Source of the DNA: Methylohalobius sp964654415 | GTDB lineage: Bacteria > Pseudomonadota > Gammaproteobacteria > Methylococcales > Methylothermaceae | Reading direction: 5' to 3' | Assembly (NCBI GenBank): GCA_964654415.1 | Contig: CAZZIP010000006.1 | Coordinates: 62,001 to 126,000 of the forward strand | DNA length: 64,000 nucleotides | Shown: positions 8,541 to 16,820 of the stretch, piece by piece | Layout: every line of letters begins with the position of its first letter | Position numbering within the stretch: position 1 is the stretch's first letter | Notes under the pieces: generated by a model | What the model was told of the DNA's origin: nothing | Seen by the model: only the letters and a program-made list of their open reading frames with translations | The model's database searches: none | Program-made: the position numbers and the translations under genes

Positions 8541-8960
8541 ATGCGCCGCAATCTGCCCGTCACCGGCCGGGAAGTCGATTTTGCCGGGGAAATCATCTCC
8601 GCTACGGATTTAAAGGAGAAGATTACTCACGCTAATCCCCAGTTTGTCAAAACCTCGGGATTTTCTGAGGCTGAACTCTTAGGTCAGCCGCACAACCTCA
8701 TCCGCCATCGCGACATGCCCGCCAAGTCGTTCAAGAGCCTGTGGGATGCGATCAGAGCTGGAAAGCCTTGGATGGGGGTGGCCAAGAACCGGTGCAAGAA
8801 CGGCGATCATTACTGGGTCGATGCGTTTATCACTCCGGTGTTCCAAAATGGTCAGGTGACCGGCTACGAATCGGTGCGAGTCCCTCCCAAAGCTCGATGG
8901 AAACAAAGGGTCGAGCAGCTTTGCGCTAAGATTCGCGCCGGCAAATTCAAACGGTGCTGA
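8541..8960 (+). CDS. PAS-domain protein, truncated Aer-type redox chemoreceptor
   Basis: The 139-residue product aligns by eye with the N-terminal FAD-binding PAS domain of Aer-type aerotaxis receptors: ITHANPQFVKTSGFSEAELL, GQPHNLIRHRDMP, KNRCKNGDHYWVDA and a GYESVRV strand end. It then stops at a TGA after GKFKRC, exactly where a full receptor would enter its HAMP/membrane and signalling domains. No membrane or methyl-accepting domain remains. The ATG has a GAGAGGA ribosome-binding site. It is probably a decayed receptor, though a stand-alone PAS protein working with the next gene is possible. Confidence 0.75.
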   Translation: MRRNLPVTGREVDFAGEIISATDLKEKITHANPQFVKTSGFSEAELLGQPHNLIRHRDMPAKSFKSLWDAIRAGKPWMGVAKNRCKNGDHYWVDAFITPVFQNGQVTGYESVRVPPKARWKQRVEQLCAKIRAGKFKRC

Positions 8961-9029
8961 CCGAGTCGCACTGACTTGATCGAATTGGCCGCTGAGCTGC
9001 GCGATCTTATCAGGCACTTTCAAGGGTAA
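8961..9029 (+). pseudogene. In-frame remnant of a chemoreceptor C-terminus
   Basis: Directly after the TGA at 8958-8960, in the same frame, the sequence reads a short tail ending LIELAAELRDLIRHFQG and a TAA. An amphipathic tail with this pattern (L-AAEL-LI-F) is what ends many methyl-accepting chemotaxis proteins. The simplest reading is a large in-frame internal deletion joining the PAS domain to the last 20-odd codons, plus a stop at the junction. The tail match is by eye and short. Confidence 0.5.
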
Positions 9030-9033
9030 CTGT

Positions 9034-11703
9034 ATGGATGCCAAGAACAATTTTGTGATTTTAAGTCAGCCGCTGTGCGTGCGCGACGCTTTATGCGACC
9101 AGGTCAGGCGGGCGGCCCCCGAGGATAGACCGGTGCTTGAAAGACTTCCTGACCGGACCGTGTTTGCGGTGTTTGAGAGCCTGCCCAATAACCTGGAAGT
9201 GTTTTTGGGGCTGGTGACCGCCGAGCAGGTAGCAGCCAATCCGAGCCGGGTCTTGGCCGACCTCTTGTTGAAACCGCCTCCACCGTCCCTTATGCCAGAG
9301 ACTCCTTTGGAGGTGGCTTTGCACCGCTTGGAAGTCGAGCGGGTAGGAGCGCTGCCAGTGGTGGACGAGGATGGCCGTTTCCTAGGAGCAGTCACTTTGG
9401 TGAGTTTGCTTGAGACCTTGCTTAAACGCGAGGCAAATCTTAGGCAAGAGGGTCTGGCGCAGCTTGAGCATTGCGGCAAAGAGTACGAGCGGCTTAAGGA
9501 GTCGCTGAATCAGATGATGGATCTGCACCAGGCGGCCAGAGGCCTTTTGATTTGCACGTTGGAAGGTCGCACCGAACGCGCATTTTTGCAAGCTACCTTG
9601 GAGCTTTTATGTGTCCTGGTCAGAGCTCGTTACGGCGCCTTGGTGATTTTGGACCAGCAAGGAGCAATTTCCCAGTTTGTGTTCTGGGGAATCGATGAGG
9701 AGACTGCCAAGCGGATCGGGCGCTTGCCACAAGGAACAGGGATTTTAGGTCCGAACGTCCTCGGCAGAAAAGGTAGCCTGCGCTTGGCAAATCTTGCCGA
9801 GCATCCGCAAGCGGCTGGGTTTCCTGAACATCATCCGCAAATGCGCTCGCTGGTGGCGGCGAAAATCGCCTATCAGGATCGGGTGCTGGGGCGGGTGTAC
9901 CTGTGCGATCGCCAAGATGGAGAGCCGTTTTCCGCCGAAGACGAGCGCGAGGTCAAGCAGTTTGCCGAGCTTCTAGCTTTGAGCTTGTTAGAGCGGCAAC
10001 GGAGGCTAGAGTTAGACCTTAAGCTCAAGCTGGCAGCCAAGGTATTCGAGCAGGCCAGCGAAGGGATTTTGATCACCGACGCTGAGGAAAAGATCGTGCT
10101 GGTCAACCGGGCGTTGACCACCATCACCGGCTACCGTGAGCAAGAGCTGCTCGGCAAGACGCCTAGGGTATTCCAATCCGGCCATCAGAATCGGGAATTT
10201 TACCGGGCAATGTGGCAGAACCTTAAGGAGACAGGCCAGTGGCAAGGAGAAATTTGGAACCGGCGCAAGAATGGGGAGGTGTATCCGGAATGGCTTAGAA
10301 TCTCCGCCCTGACGGACGAAGCCGGGCATGTGAGCCATTATGTGGCGGTGTTCTCGGACCTTTCTCAGACGAATCTGGAGCGCAAGGGCTTCGAGCGGCT
10401 GGTACACTTCGATCATCTCACCAATCTGCCCAACCGCTTGACTTTCCGCGCCCAGTTAAAGCAAGCGATGCTACGCACCCGCTTCACCGGCAAATACACG
10501 GCGCTCCTCATGCTCGACTTGGACCGGTTCAAGTCCATCAATGACGGCTTAGGCCATCAGGTAGGCGATTGTCTTCTCCAGCAGGTCGCCAGGCGGCTTA
10601 GCCATGTCCTGCGCAAGCAGGAGGCGCCGCGTATCGGCGATGTTGCCGCGCGTCTGTCCGGAGACGAGTTCGGCATCATCTTGAACGATTTAGAGTCGCC
10701 GGAAGACGCTGAGAAGGTAGCAGAAAAGATCTTAGGGCGCTTTGCCGAGCCCTTTTTGCTCGGGAAACTTGAGCGCTCGGTGACGGCAAGCTGTGGCATC
10801 GCCGTCCATCCGGGAGACGCCGAAACCATTGATGAATTCATCCGCCACGCCGACCTGGCCTTGTATCACGCCAAACAATTGGGGCGTAATCGGTTCTGCC
10901 GCTACGACGGCAACTTTCATGCCGCAAGCTCGCGGCGGCTGATGCTGGAAAACGCGCTCTACCACGCACTCGCACGGGGGGAGTTTACGCTTCATTACCA
11001 ACCTCAGGTAGAGGTAGGAACTGGCCGGATTACCGGGCTAGAAGCCCTGCTCCGTTGGTCCCATCCGAAGTTCGGTTTGGTTAGCCCGGTCGAGTTTATT
11101 CCACTGCTCGAGGAAACAGGTTTGATAGAAGAGGTAGAAGAATGGGGGCTGCGCCAGGTATTAGCGGCGTATCCTAAGTTATGCGCAAAGTTCGGCGAGG
11201 AGCTTAAAGTAGCGGTCAATATCTCGGCGCGCCAGTTGAACGAGCGCCTGCTCGCTTTTTTCCGGGCTGAGATTGCTGAGTTCGGCTTGGATCCTTTCTG
11301 CCTCGAGCTGGAGTTGACCGAATCGGCAGCCATGGGCGATCCTGAAGCGGCGATCGGGATTTTTGCCCATCTTAAGTCTTGGGGGGTCGGAGTCAGTATC
11401 GACGATTTCGGCACCGGTTACTCTTCGCTCAGCTATTTGACCCGCTTGCCGGTGACTGGCTTAAAGATCGATCGTTCCTTCGTCCAAGACATGACGGAAG
11501 ACCCGGACGACTTTGCCGTCGTTTCAAGCATCATTGCCTTGGGCCACAGCTTAAGACTCAAGGTGACCGCCGAAGGAGTCGAAACGCAAGCCCAATACGA
11601 AAAGCTAAAAGCGCTTGGGTGCGACTTTGTGCAGGGCTATCTTTTCGGAAAACCAGCGCCGCTTGAGGAACTTAAGCCGCTTGCCTTCCCCAACCCAAGT
11701 TGA
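9034..11703 (+). CDS. CBS-GAF-PAS-GGDEF-EAL cyclic-di-GMP protein
   Basis: Cytoplasmic 889-residue protein with both synthetic and degradative c-di-GMP domains: CBS-like pair (1-140), GAF (about 165-315), PAS (about 330-450), GGDEF (about 460-630) and EAL (about 640-885). The cyclase signature is SGDEF, a variant often active, preceded by an RIGD inhibitory-site motif. The phosphodiesterase residues look intact: EALLRW, DDFGTGYSSLSYL, KIDRSFV. Which activity dominates cannot be told from sequence. Its N-terminal CBS module resembles that of the histidine kinase at 6807. The 3' end overlaps the convergent gene by 32 bases. Confidence 0.93.
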   Translation: MDAKNNFVILSQPLCVRDALCDQVRRAAPEDRPVLERLPDRTVFAVFESLPNNLEVFLGLVTAEQVAANPSRVLADLLLKPPPPSLMPETPLEVALHRLEVERVGALPVVDEDGRFLGAVTLVSLLETLLKREANLRQEGLAQLEHCGKEYERLKESLNQMMDLHQAARGLLICTLEGRTERAFLQATLELLCVLVRARYGALVILDQQGAISQFVFWGIDEETAKRIGRLPQGTGILGPNVLGRKGSLRLANLAEHPQAAGFPEHHPQMRSLVAAKIAYQDRVLGRVYLCDRQDGEPFSAEDEREVKQFAELLALSLLERQRRLELDLKLKLAAKVFEQASEGILITDAEEKIVLVNRALTTITGYREQELLGKTPRVFQSGHQNREFYRAMWQNLKETGQWQGEIWNRRKNGEVYPEWLRISALTDEAGHVSHYVAVFSDLSQTNLERKGFERLVHFDHLTNLPNRLTFRAQLKQAMLRTRFTGKYTALLMLDLDRFKSINDGLGHQVGDCLLQQVARRLSHVLRKQEAPRIGDVAARLSGDEFGIILNDLESPEDAEKVAEKILGRFAEPFLLGKLERSVTASCGIAVHPGDAETIDEFIRHADLALYHAKQLGRNRFCRYDGNFHAASSRRLMLENALYHALARGEFTLHYQPQVEVGTGRITGLEALLRWSHPKFGLVSPVEFIPLLEETGLIEEVEEWGLRQVLAAYPKLCAKFGEELKVAVNISARQLNERLLAFFRAEIAEFGLDPFCLELELTESAAMGDPEAAIGIFAHLKSWGVGVSIDDFGTGYSSLSYLTRLPVTGLKIDRSFVQDMTEDPDDFAVVSSIIALGHSLRLKVTAEGVETQAQYEKLKALGCDFVQGYLFGKPAPLEELKPLAFPNPS

Positions 11704-12619
11704 GGGGATCGCCCGGCGGCCCCAAAGGCGGGGTTTTCTCTAGCACTTCGAGGGCGTCGTGGCGGATGTGGTTTTGCCGCATCTCCTCTTTGAGCAGCTC
11801 TTCGCTGACGATGCCTTGCTCTAAGCACTCTTTGAGCAGGCCGAAGAAAAACCGCTCTTGGTTGCGATCCGGGTGGCGCTTGTACGTGCCAAGCAGCGCA
11901 TAATCTCCCAAGAATCTTCTCCTGGCGCGCATCAACCAGCCGATGGGAGGGAAGAGGCGAAATCGGTCGTTGGGCGTCCAGTCGATGGGAAGCCCCGTCT
12001 TCCACGGCTGGGTGAGCCTTCTTGTGTTGTGCAAAAGCTTGGTGGCGGGGGTGAGCTTGTCAAAGTCGTTCCACTCCGGTTCAAACAAACCGATGGGAGC
12101 CGTCTCTTGGCGCAGCCCGATCCAATCCATGTAATCGAGCTTGAACTCAAACATCGCCCGGAATTGCTCTTCGCAGCGCCAGTGGGTGAGCTTGGCGCAG
12201 TCTAAGAGCATCACGCTCGAGGCATAGCAGCGATCCAGCCACCACTTAGGGCCTGAGCGCTTACGGCACAGGATCGCGTTGCCCTGCATGTCGCGCGTCA
12301 GGAGCTCCCAGATATCGCCGACGGCGAAGATGTCGGGATCGACCACCACCGCCCGGCCCCTATAGCCCATCAATTCCGGGGGCATAAAGCGCAAAGGAGT
12401 GAAAGATTGTAAATCTTCATTGCGCCACAGGCGCTTGACTCCGTCGCGCAGGAAGGGTTTGCCTTCCATCTCCTGGAAGAAGGGGTAATCCTTGTGGTGG
12501 ATGATGCGCACCTCAAAGCGCTCGGGATAGGCCGAGTTGCGCTTCATCGAGTATTGCGAAACCAAAGCGCCGATCCACTGTTTGTGGTTGGTATGAATAA
12601 AAACGCAGTAATCGCTCAT
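11672..12619 (-). CDS. Glycosyltransferase-like protein (GT-A fold)
   Basis: A 315-residue protein resembling family 8-type glycosyltransferases: an N-terminal strand-helix start (CVFIHTNHKQWIGALVSQYS) and a DPDI motif near residue 93 that can serve as the metal/nucleotide-sugar DxD site in VVVDPDIFAVGDIWELL. No signal peptide or membrane span. The acceptor and sugar are unknown. It is translated after the sulfotransferase gene, which it overlaps by four bases, so the two probably decorate the same molecule. Family placement is by motif and fold pattern only. Confidence 0.7.
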   Translation of the reverse strand: MSDYCVFIHTNHKQWIGALVSQYSMKRNSAYPERFEVRIIHHKDYPFFQEMEGKPFLRDGVKRLWRNEDLQSFTPLRFMPPELMGYRGRAVVVDPDIFAVGDIWELLTRDMQGNAILCRKRSGPKWWLDRCYASSVMLLDCAKLTHWRCEEQFRAMFEFKLDYMDWIGLRQETAPIGLFEPEWNDFDKLTPATKLLHNTRRLTQPWKTGLPIDWTPNDRFRLFPPIGWLMRARRRFLGDYALLGTYKRHPDRNQERFFFGLLKECLEQGIVSEELLKEEMRQNHIRHDALEVLEKTPPLGPPGDPLNLGWGRQAA

Positions 12620-13548
12620 AAGTTGACCACCTGTTGGTTGGTTGAGGTGTATCCGAAGACGGGGCTTAAGCGCTCGCTTACCAGCTTGTCTATTATGGCG
12701 GCCTGGGCCTCGTCGAAATAATCGCGCCAGCCGCCGACTTTAGCCCTCCGCACTTTGTAAGAATCGGGGTTGGATTTATCTTTGGGGATAAGGCGGCTGC
12801 CTGAAAGCCAAAACTTTTTCTCCTGCTCTAATTTGCGCATGTTTTCCACCGAGGCATAAGCGACGGCGTCTTCGATTTCTGTCTGGGTGCCTGGGGTTCC
12901 TAAAAACTCCGTGATGCGCTTTAGCTCTCCGGCGGTGTCGGCGCGCAGGTCCTCGTAGCGCACTAGGAGCAAGCGCTCCAGCTTGGGCATCTCCTGAGCC
13001 CACAGGTTGAGGAAGTCGATGATCTTGGGAAGCCCGCAGCTTGGGTGCATCACGAAATCGTACAGGGGAGTCTCACTGCCGTGGGGAGGGTACTGGTTGA
13101 GGTCTTTCTTGCCCGGACGCATCCTGAATTTCCACTGGAAGAACTGCGAGACGGCCACGTCCCTAGGATCGCGTACCAGAAGCACTACCTTGTGACCGTA
13201 GTAATCGACTTTGGAGTCGGCATGGCCAGTGTAGTCTTTGAGGTAATTGTCGTGGGTAAAAAACAGTTTGGGAATAGCTGGGTGTTTGCGGTGATAGTTG
13301 TCAAAACCCAACAGTTGCCGAGTGCGGAGCTGGTGTTTGACCTGGTAAAAGCGCGACAGCATAAGCCTGAGCCAGGTGCGCCCGCTTTTCCCGTAGGAAA
13401 CGATCACCACATCGCATGAGGCCAGTTTTCGCGCTTCTTCTCTGCCGCGCAGGTACCGTTCCAGCGCAATTTGGCGCGGTTTGGACAAAAATGGCGCAGC
13501 GGCGGCCAAGATCAAAAAGCGTGAGATTTTCTTCCAAAGCAGGTACAT
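12616..13548 (-). CDS. Sulfotransferase-domain protein
   Basis: PAPS-dependent sulfotransferase-like enzyme, 310 residues. The 5'-phosphosulfate loop SYGKSGRTWLRLML (about 50-63) and the 3'-phosphate site LLVRDPRDVAVSQFF (about 125-140) are both present, as is LVRYEDLRAD further on, the order found in carbohydrate and cytosolic sulfotransferases. The first 25 residues are hydrophobic and basic and could anchor the protein to the membrane. It shares an ATGA overlap with the glycosyltransferase-like gene, suggesting sulfation of a glycan or glycolipid. The natural substrate is unknown. Confidence 0.85.
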   Translation of the reverse strand: MYLLWKKISRFLILAAAAPFLSKPRQIALERYLRGREEARKLASCDVVIVSYGKSGRTWLRLMLSRFYQVKHQLRTRQLLGFDNYHRKHPAIPKLFFTHDNYLKDYTGHADSKVDYYGHKVVLLVRDPRDVAVSQFFQWKFRMRPGKKDLNQYPPHGSETPLYDFVMHPSCGLPKIIDFLNLWAQEMPKLERLLLVRYEDLRADTAGELKRITEFLGTPGTQTEIEDAVAYASVENMRKLEQEKKFWLSGSRLIPKDKSNPDSYKVRRAKVGGWRDYFDEAQAAIIDKLVSERLSPVFGYTSTNQQVVNL

Positions 13549-13696
13549 GAGGGTCCCAATGGGCAGTTTAAAAATTCCTAGGCCATTTTAACAACTGGCT
13601 TGTTTTAAGTCACAGACTGTAGTAGATTTGCGTCAAAAATACAATTTGTTGCTTTTTGTCTGCTATCATTTTTATTAAGTTGAATGGGAGTGGAGT

Positions 13697-14845
13697 ATGT
13701 GGTTCATCTTGAACAACTGGCTCGGTCAGGAACCGTCCGCTACCACTGCACCTCATGTCTGGGTGCTGCTCAATCACCGAGCCGGGGAAAACGCGCAGGT
13801 GTTGGCGCTTGCTGAAGCCTTAGGCTGGCCGTTTACGGTCAAGCGCTTTGTTTATCGCCGGCGCATGCCGTATTTGCTGCTTGGGGCTTCGCTAGCCGGG
13901 ATCCGCCTGCAGCAATCTGATCCTCTTACTCCACCTTGGCCGGATTTGATCATCTCCGCTTCTGCCCGTAACGAACCCATCTGTTTTTGGATCCAAAAAC
14001 AAGCGGCTAAGGCCGGCAAGCGGGTGCGATTAGTGCATATTGGTCGGCCCTGGAAACCCCTTAGCCGTTTCGATCTGGTCATCACCACACCTCAATACCG
14101 GCTGCCGTGCCGGCCCAACGTTCTCCACAATAGCACCACCCTCCATCGGGTTACCCCGGCGCGTCTGGCGCAAGAAGCCAGGCGTTGGCGTCCAATGCTG
14201 GCCCATTTACCGCGGCCGTATTTGGCGGTCATGATCGGCGGTTCGAGCGGCCCTTACGTTTTAGACCGGGCGGCAGCGCGCCAGTTGGCCGTGCAGGTAA
14301 ACGAGCTGGCGCGCAACCTTAAAGGATCGCTGCTGGTGACCACCAGCGCTCGTACTTCAGCCGGAATTTTGGAAGCGTTCGCGGCGGAGGTTACCGTTCC
14401 AGCCTATCTGTTTCGCTGGTCGCGGGAGTGTGTGGCCAACCCTTATTACGCTTATTTGGCCATTGCAGATCAAATCATCGTCAGCGGCGACAGCGCATCC
14501 ATGTTGACCGAGGCTTGCGCTACCGGCAAACCGGTGCATATCTTTGATCTCGACCGGGTCTCCCGGCGCTGGTGCGATTTGAGCTTGGATCATCTGCGCG
14601 CTGCTATTTATCGTTTCGCGATGGGTTGGGCTCCCAAACGCCTCACTCGGGATTTGGCTCGAGTCCATGAGCGAGTGATCGCTGAGCGTCGTGCGGTTTG
14701 GTTGGGTGAGCCTTTTCCGGGCGGGAAGATACCCGATTTTTCTACTGATATGCGCCGAGCAGTGGCCCGAGTCAGGTCCTTGTTTGTAAGGGAAACCGAG
14801 GGCCGGCTAGCGTCCTGCTCTTCTATGAATCCTGCGTTCTTTTGA
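13697..14845 (+). CDS. ELM1-family (GT-B-like) protein
   Basis: Protein of 382 residues matching the family named after plant mitochondrial fission factor ELM1, common in proteobacteria. Recognisable parts are an N-terminal strand WVLLNHRAGENAQVLALAEAL, the central MIGGSSGPYVLD, and a glycosyltransferase B-like C-terminal site VSGDSASMLTEACATGKPV. The bacterial function is not established; the fold suggests a nucleotide-sugar enzyme acting on the envelope. It diverges from the sulfotransferase/glycosyltransferase pair, which would fit a shared envelope-glycan task, but this is inference. Confidence 0.8.
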   Translation: MWFILNNWLGQEPSATTAPHVWVLLNHRAGENAQVLALAEALGWPFTVKRFVYRRRMPYLLLGASLAGIRLQQSDPLTPPWPDLIISASARNEPICFWIQKQAAKAGKRVRLVHIGRPWKPLSRFDLVITTPQYRLPCRPNVLHNSTTLHRVTPARLAQEARRWRPMLAHLPRPYLAVMIGGSSGPYVLDRAAARQLAVQVNELARNLKGSLLVTTSARTSAGILEAFAAEVTVPAYLFRWSRECVANPYYAYLAIADQIIVSGDSASMLTEACATGKPVHIFDLDRVSRRWCDLSLDHLRAAIYRFAMGWAPKRLTRDLARVHERVIAERRAVWLGEPFPGGKIPDFSTDMRRAVARVRSLFVRETEGRLASCSSMNPAFF

Positions 14846-15067
14846 AGCCAAGGGTAAGCCCGAAGGGGACTGACCGACCAGTTTGTTGTCTGCGGCAACT
14901 CCTTCGTCTTTTCCTTTTCTTACAGTCCCGACCGCAAACTTCCGCTATTATCTCTTCTCGAAAACTTCTCCAAGTGCCAAAGCTGCTGGACGAATACATG
15001 CGCTTGACCTTGTCTGGCTATTCTGCTTAGGATGGCGGCGGACGATCGTCAGCAAAAAACGCTAAAG
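14846..15067. other. Intergenic, no recognised feature
   Basis: Between the ELM1-family gene and the dispersed repeat I see no ORF with family resemblance, no RNA gene and no convincing promoter. TTACAG and TATTAT near 14920-14951 are 20 bases apart, too far for a normal sigma-70 promoter. Confidence 0.4.
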
Positions 15068-15187
15068 AAGCTCTGATTTATACCCTCTCCACCGTTTGCG
15101 GGGGAGAGGGCAGGGTGAGGAGTAATGCAAAACAATGCGTTACACCCTCACCCCTCTCCCAGGGAGAGGGGATTATTCAGAGTGTCC
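15068..15187 (+). repeat. Dispersed palindromic repeat, copy 1
   Basis: About 120 bases built from two GC-rich hairpins (CCCTCTCC/GGAGAGGG types) around a conserved core containing AAAACAATGCGTTA. A second copy lies at 61858-61985 in opposite orientation, with matching ends (AAGCTCTGATTTAT at one, GAGTGTCC at the other). It resembles the REP/BIME-like elements with CCCTCACCC-CCTCTCCC arms that are scattered in many gammaproteobacterial genomes. No coding capacity. Confidence 0.85.
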
Positions 15188-15236
15188 ATAAATTGTGTAG
15201 GTAATCAAAAAAACAATATAGAGGAGAGAAAAAGCA

Positions 15237-16805
15237 ATGAAAATCGGAGTACCCAAAGAGGTCCATCCGGGGGAACGCCGGGTGGCGGTCACGCCGCAGG
15301 TGGCTGAGCAGCTTCAAAAACTGGGGTTTGCGGTGGCGGTCGAGGCAGGGGCCGGAGCTGAGGCCAATTTCCCCGACGACGCCTACCGCGAGGCGGGGGT
15401 AGAAATAATCAGCGACGCTCGGCTTTTGTGGGCGGAGTCGGACATCGTTCTCAAAGTCCGCCCGCCGGAGGTGCACCCATTCTGCGGTGACGAATCCTAT
15501 CTTCTCCGCGAGGGAGGAACTTTAATCAGCTTCATCTGGCCGGCTCAGAATCCTGAATTGTTGGAAAAGCTGGCAAGCCGCAAGGCTACTGTCTTGGCCA
15601 TGGACTGCATTCCTAGGATCTCGCGTGCTCAGAAAATGGATGCCTTAAGCTCCATGGCCAACTGCGCCGGCTACCGGGCGGTGATCGAGGCCGCCGAGCA
15701 CTTTGGCAGCTTCTTCACCGGTCAGGTAACCGCCGCTGGCAAGATCCCGCCGGCTAAGGTCTTAGTCATCGGCGCTGGGGTGGCTGGATTGGCAGCCATC
15801 GGGGCGGCAGTAAGCTTGGGGGCGATCGTGCGTGCTTTTGACGTGCGCCCCGAGGTGCGCGACCAAGTTGAAAGCTTAGGGGCGGAGTTCCTCCAGGTCG
15901 AGATGCCAAAAGACGCGGTCAAAACCGAAGGCGGCTATGCCAAAGAGGTCAGCGCGGAGTTCGTCCGCCGCGAGATGGAGCTGTTCGCTCGCCAAGCAAT
16001 GGAAGTAGACATCATCATCACTACCGCCCTGATTCCAGGAAAACCTGCGCCCAAACTGATCACCAAGGCGATGGTGGAAACCATGAAGGAAGGCAGCGTG
16101 ATCGTGGACCTGGCGGCCGAGCAGGGAGGAAACTGCGAGCTGACCGAACCGGGCAAGGTGGTTAAAAAATACGGTACCACCATCATCGGCTACACCGATC
16201 TTCCCAGCCGCATGCCGACTACCGCCAGTCAGTTGTATGCCACCAATCTGCGCCATCTTTTGACCGACCTATGTCCGGAAAAGGACGGTATCATTCATAT
16301 CAACATGGACGATGTGGTGATTCGCGGCGCCACCGTGATCAAGGAAGGCAAGATCACCTGGCCGCCGCCGCCGATTCCAGTGTCCAAGGAAGAAAAGCCG
16401 GCTGGCGCAGTGGCCGCTCCGCCGGTTGCGGAGAAAAAACCGGCTAAGAAACTGCCTGCTGCCTGGATCACCGCCGCGCTCATGGCGCTTGGGGGATTGG
16501 GGCTGTACGGCATCGGCTTAGTGGCGCCGGCCGAGTTTTTGACCCATTTCACCGTGTTCGTACTGGCGTGTTTCGTCGGTTACATGGTGATCTGGAACGT
16601 GACCCCGGCGCTGCATACGCCGCTGATGAGCGTGACCAACGCCATTTCCGGGATCATCGTCTTGGGGGCTTTGATCCAGATTTCTTCGCCCGGCGTAGTG
16701 CTCAAGCTGTTGGCCTGGGTGGCGGTATTGATCGCCAGCGTCAACATCTTCGGCGGATTCTGGGTGACCCAGCGCATGCTCGGCATGTTCCGCAAGCAAC
16801 AATAA
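15237..16805 (+). CDS. pntA: NAD(P) transhydrogenase subunit alpha
   Basis: Alpha subunit of the proton-translocating transhydrogenase, which makes NADPH from NADH using the proton gradient. At 522 residues it is the fused E. coli-type form: NAD-binding domain I (1-380) with MKIGVPKEVHPGERRVA at the start and the nucleotide loop VIGAGVAGLAAIGAA near 175, a Pro/Lys linker, then four predicted membrane helices (about 400-515). A strong ribosome-binding site (GAGGAGAG) precedes the ATG. It is followed after 15 bases by pntB. NADPH supply is a typical need of serine-cycle and biosynthetic metabolism. Confidence 0.97.
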   Translation: MKIGVPKEVHPGERRVAVTPQVAEQLQKLGFAVAVEAGAGAEANFPDDAYREAGVEIISDARLLWAESDIVLKVRPPEVHPFCGDESYLLREGGTLISFIWPAQNPELLEKLASRKATVLAMDCIPRISRAQKMDALSSMANCAGYRAVIEAAEHFGSFFTGQVTAAGKIPPAKVLVIGAGVAGLAAIGAAVSLGAIVRAFDVRPEVRDQVESLGAEFLQVEMPKDAVKTEGGYAKEVSAEFVRREMELFARQAMEVDIIITTALIPGKPAPKLITKAMVETMKEGSVIVDLAAEQGGNCELTEPGKVVKKYGTTIIGYTDLPSRMPTTASQLYATNLRHLLTDLCPEKDGIIHINMDDVVIRGATVIKEGKITWPPPPIPVSKEEKPAGAVAAPPVAEKKPAKKLPAAWITAALMALGGLGLYGIGLVAPAEFLTHFTVFVLACFVGYMVIWNVTPALHTPLMSVTNAISGIIVLGALIQISSPGVVLKLLAWVAVLIASVNIFGGFWVTQRMLGMFRKQQ

Positions 16806-16820
16806 GGGGAGGATTAGGAC

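Noticed and set aside
8958..8960. TGA as a selenocysteine codon in the PAS gene
   Set aside because: No SECIS-like hairpin is apparent and the domain is not a selenoprotein family; the sequence after it looks like a deletion junction.
13628..13669. Sigma-70 promoter before the ELM1-family gene (TTGCGT ... TATCAT)
   Set aside because: TATCAT is plausible as -10 but the available -35 hexamers are 30 or 12 bases away, outside the working range.
14842..15030. Short frames after the ELM1-family gene
   Set aside because: No ribosome-binding site, no family likeness and odd composition; treated as intergenic.
15125..15307. 60-codon frame running from the repeat into pntA
   Set aside because: Composed of repeat sequence and an out-of-frame piece of pntA.
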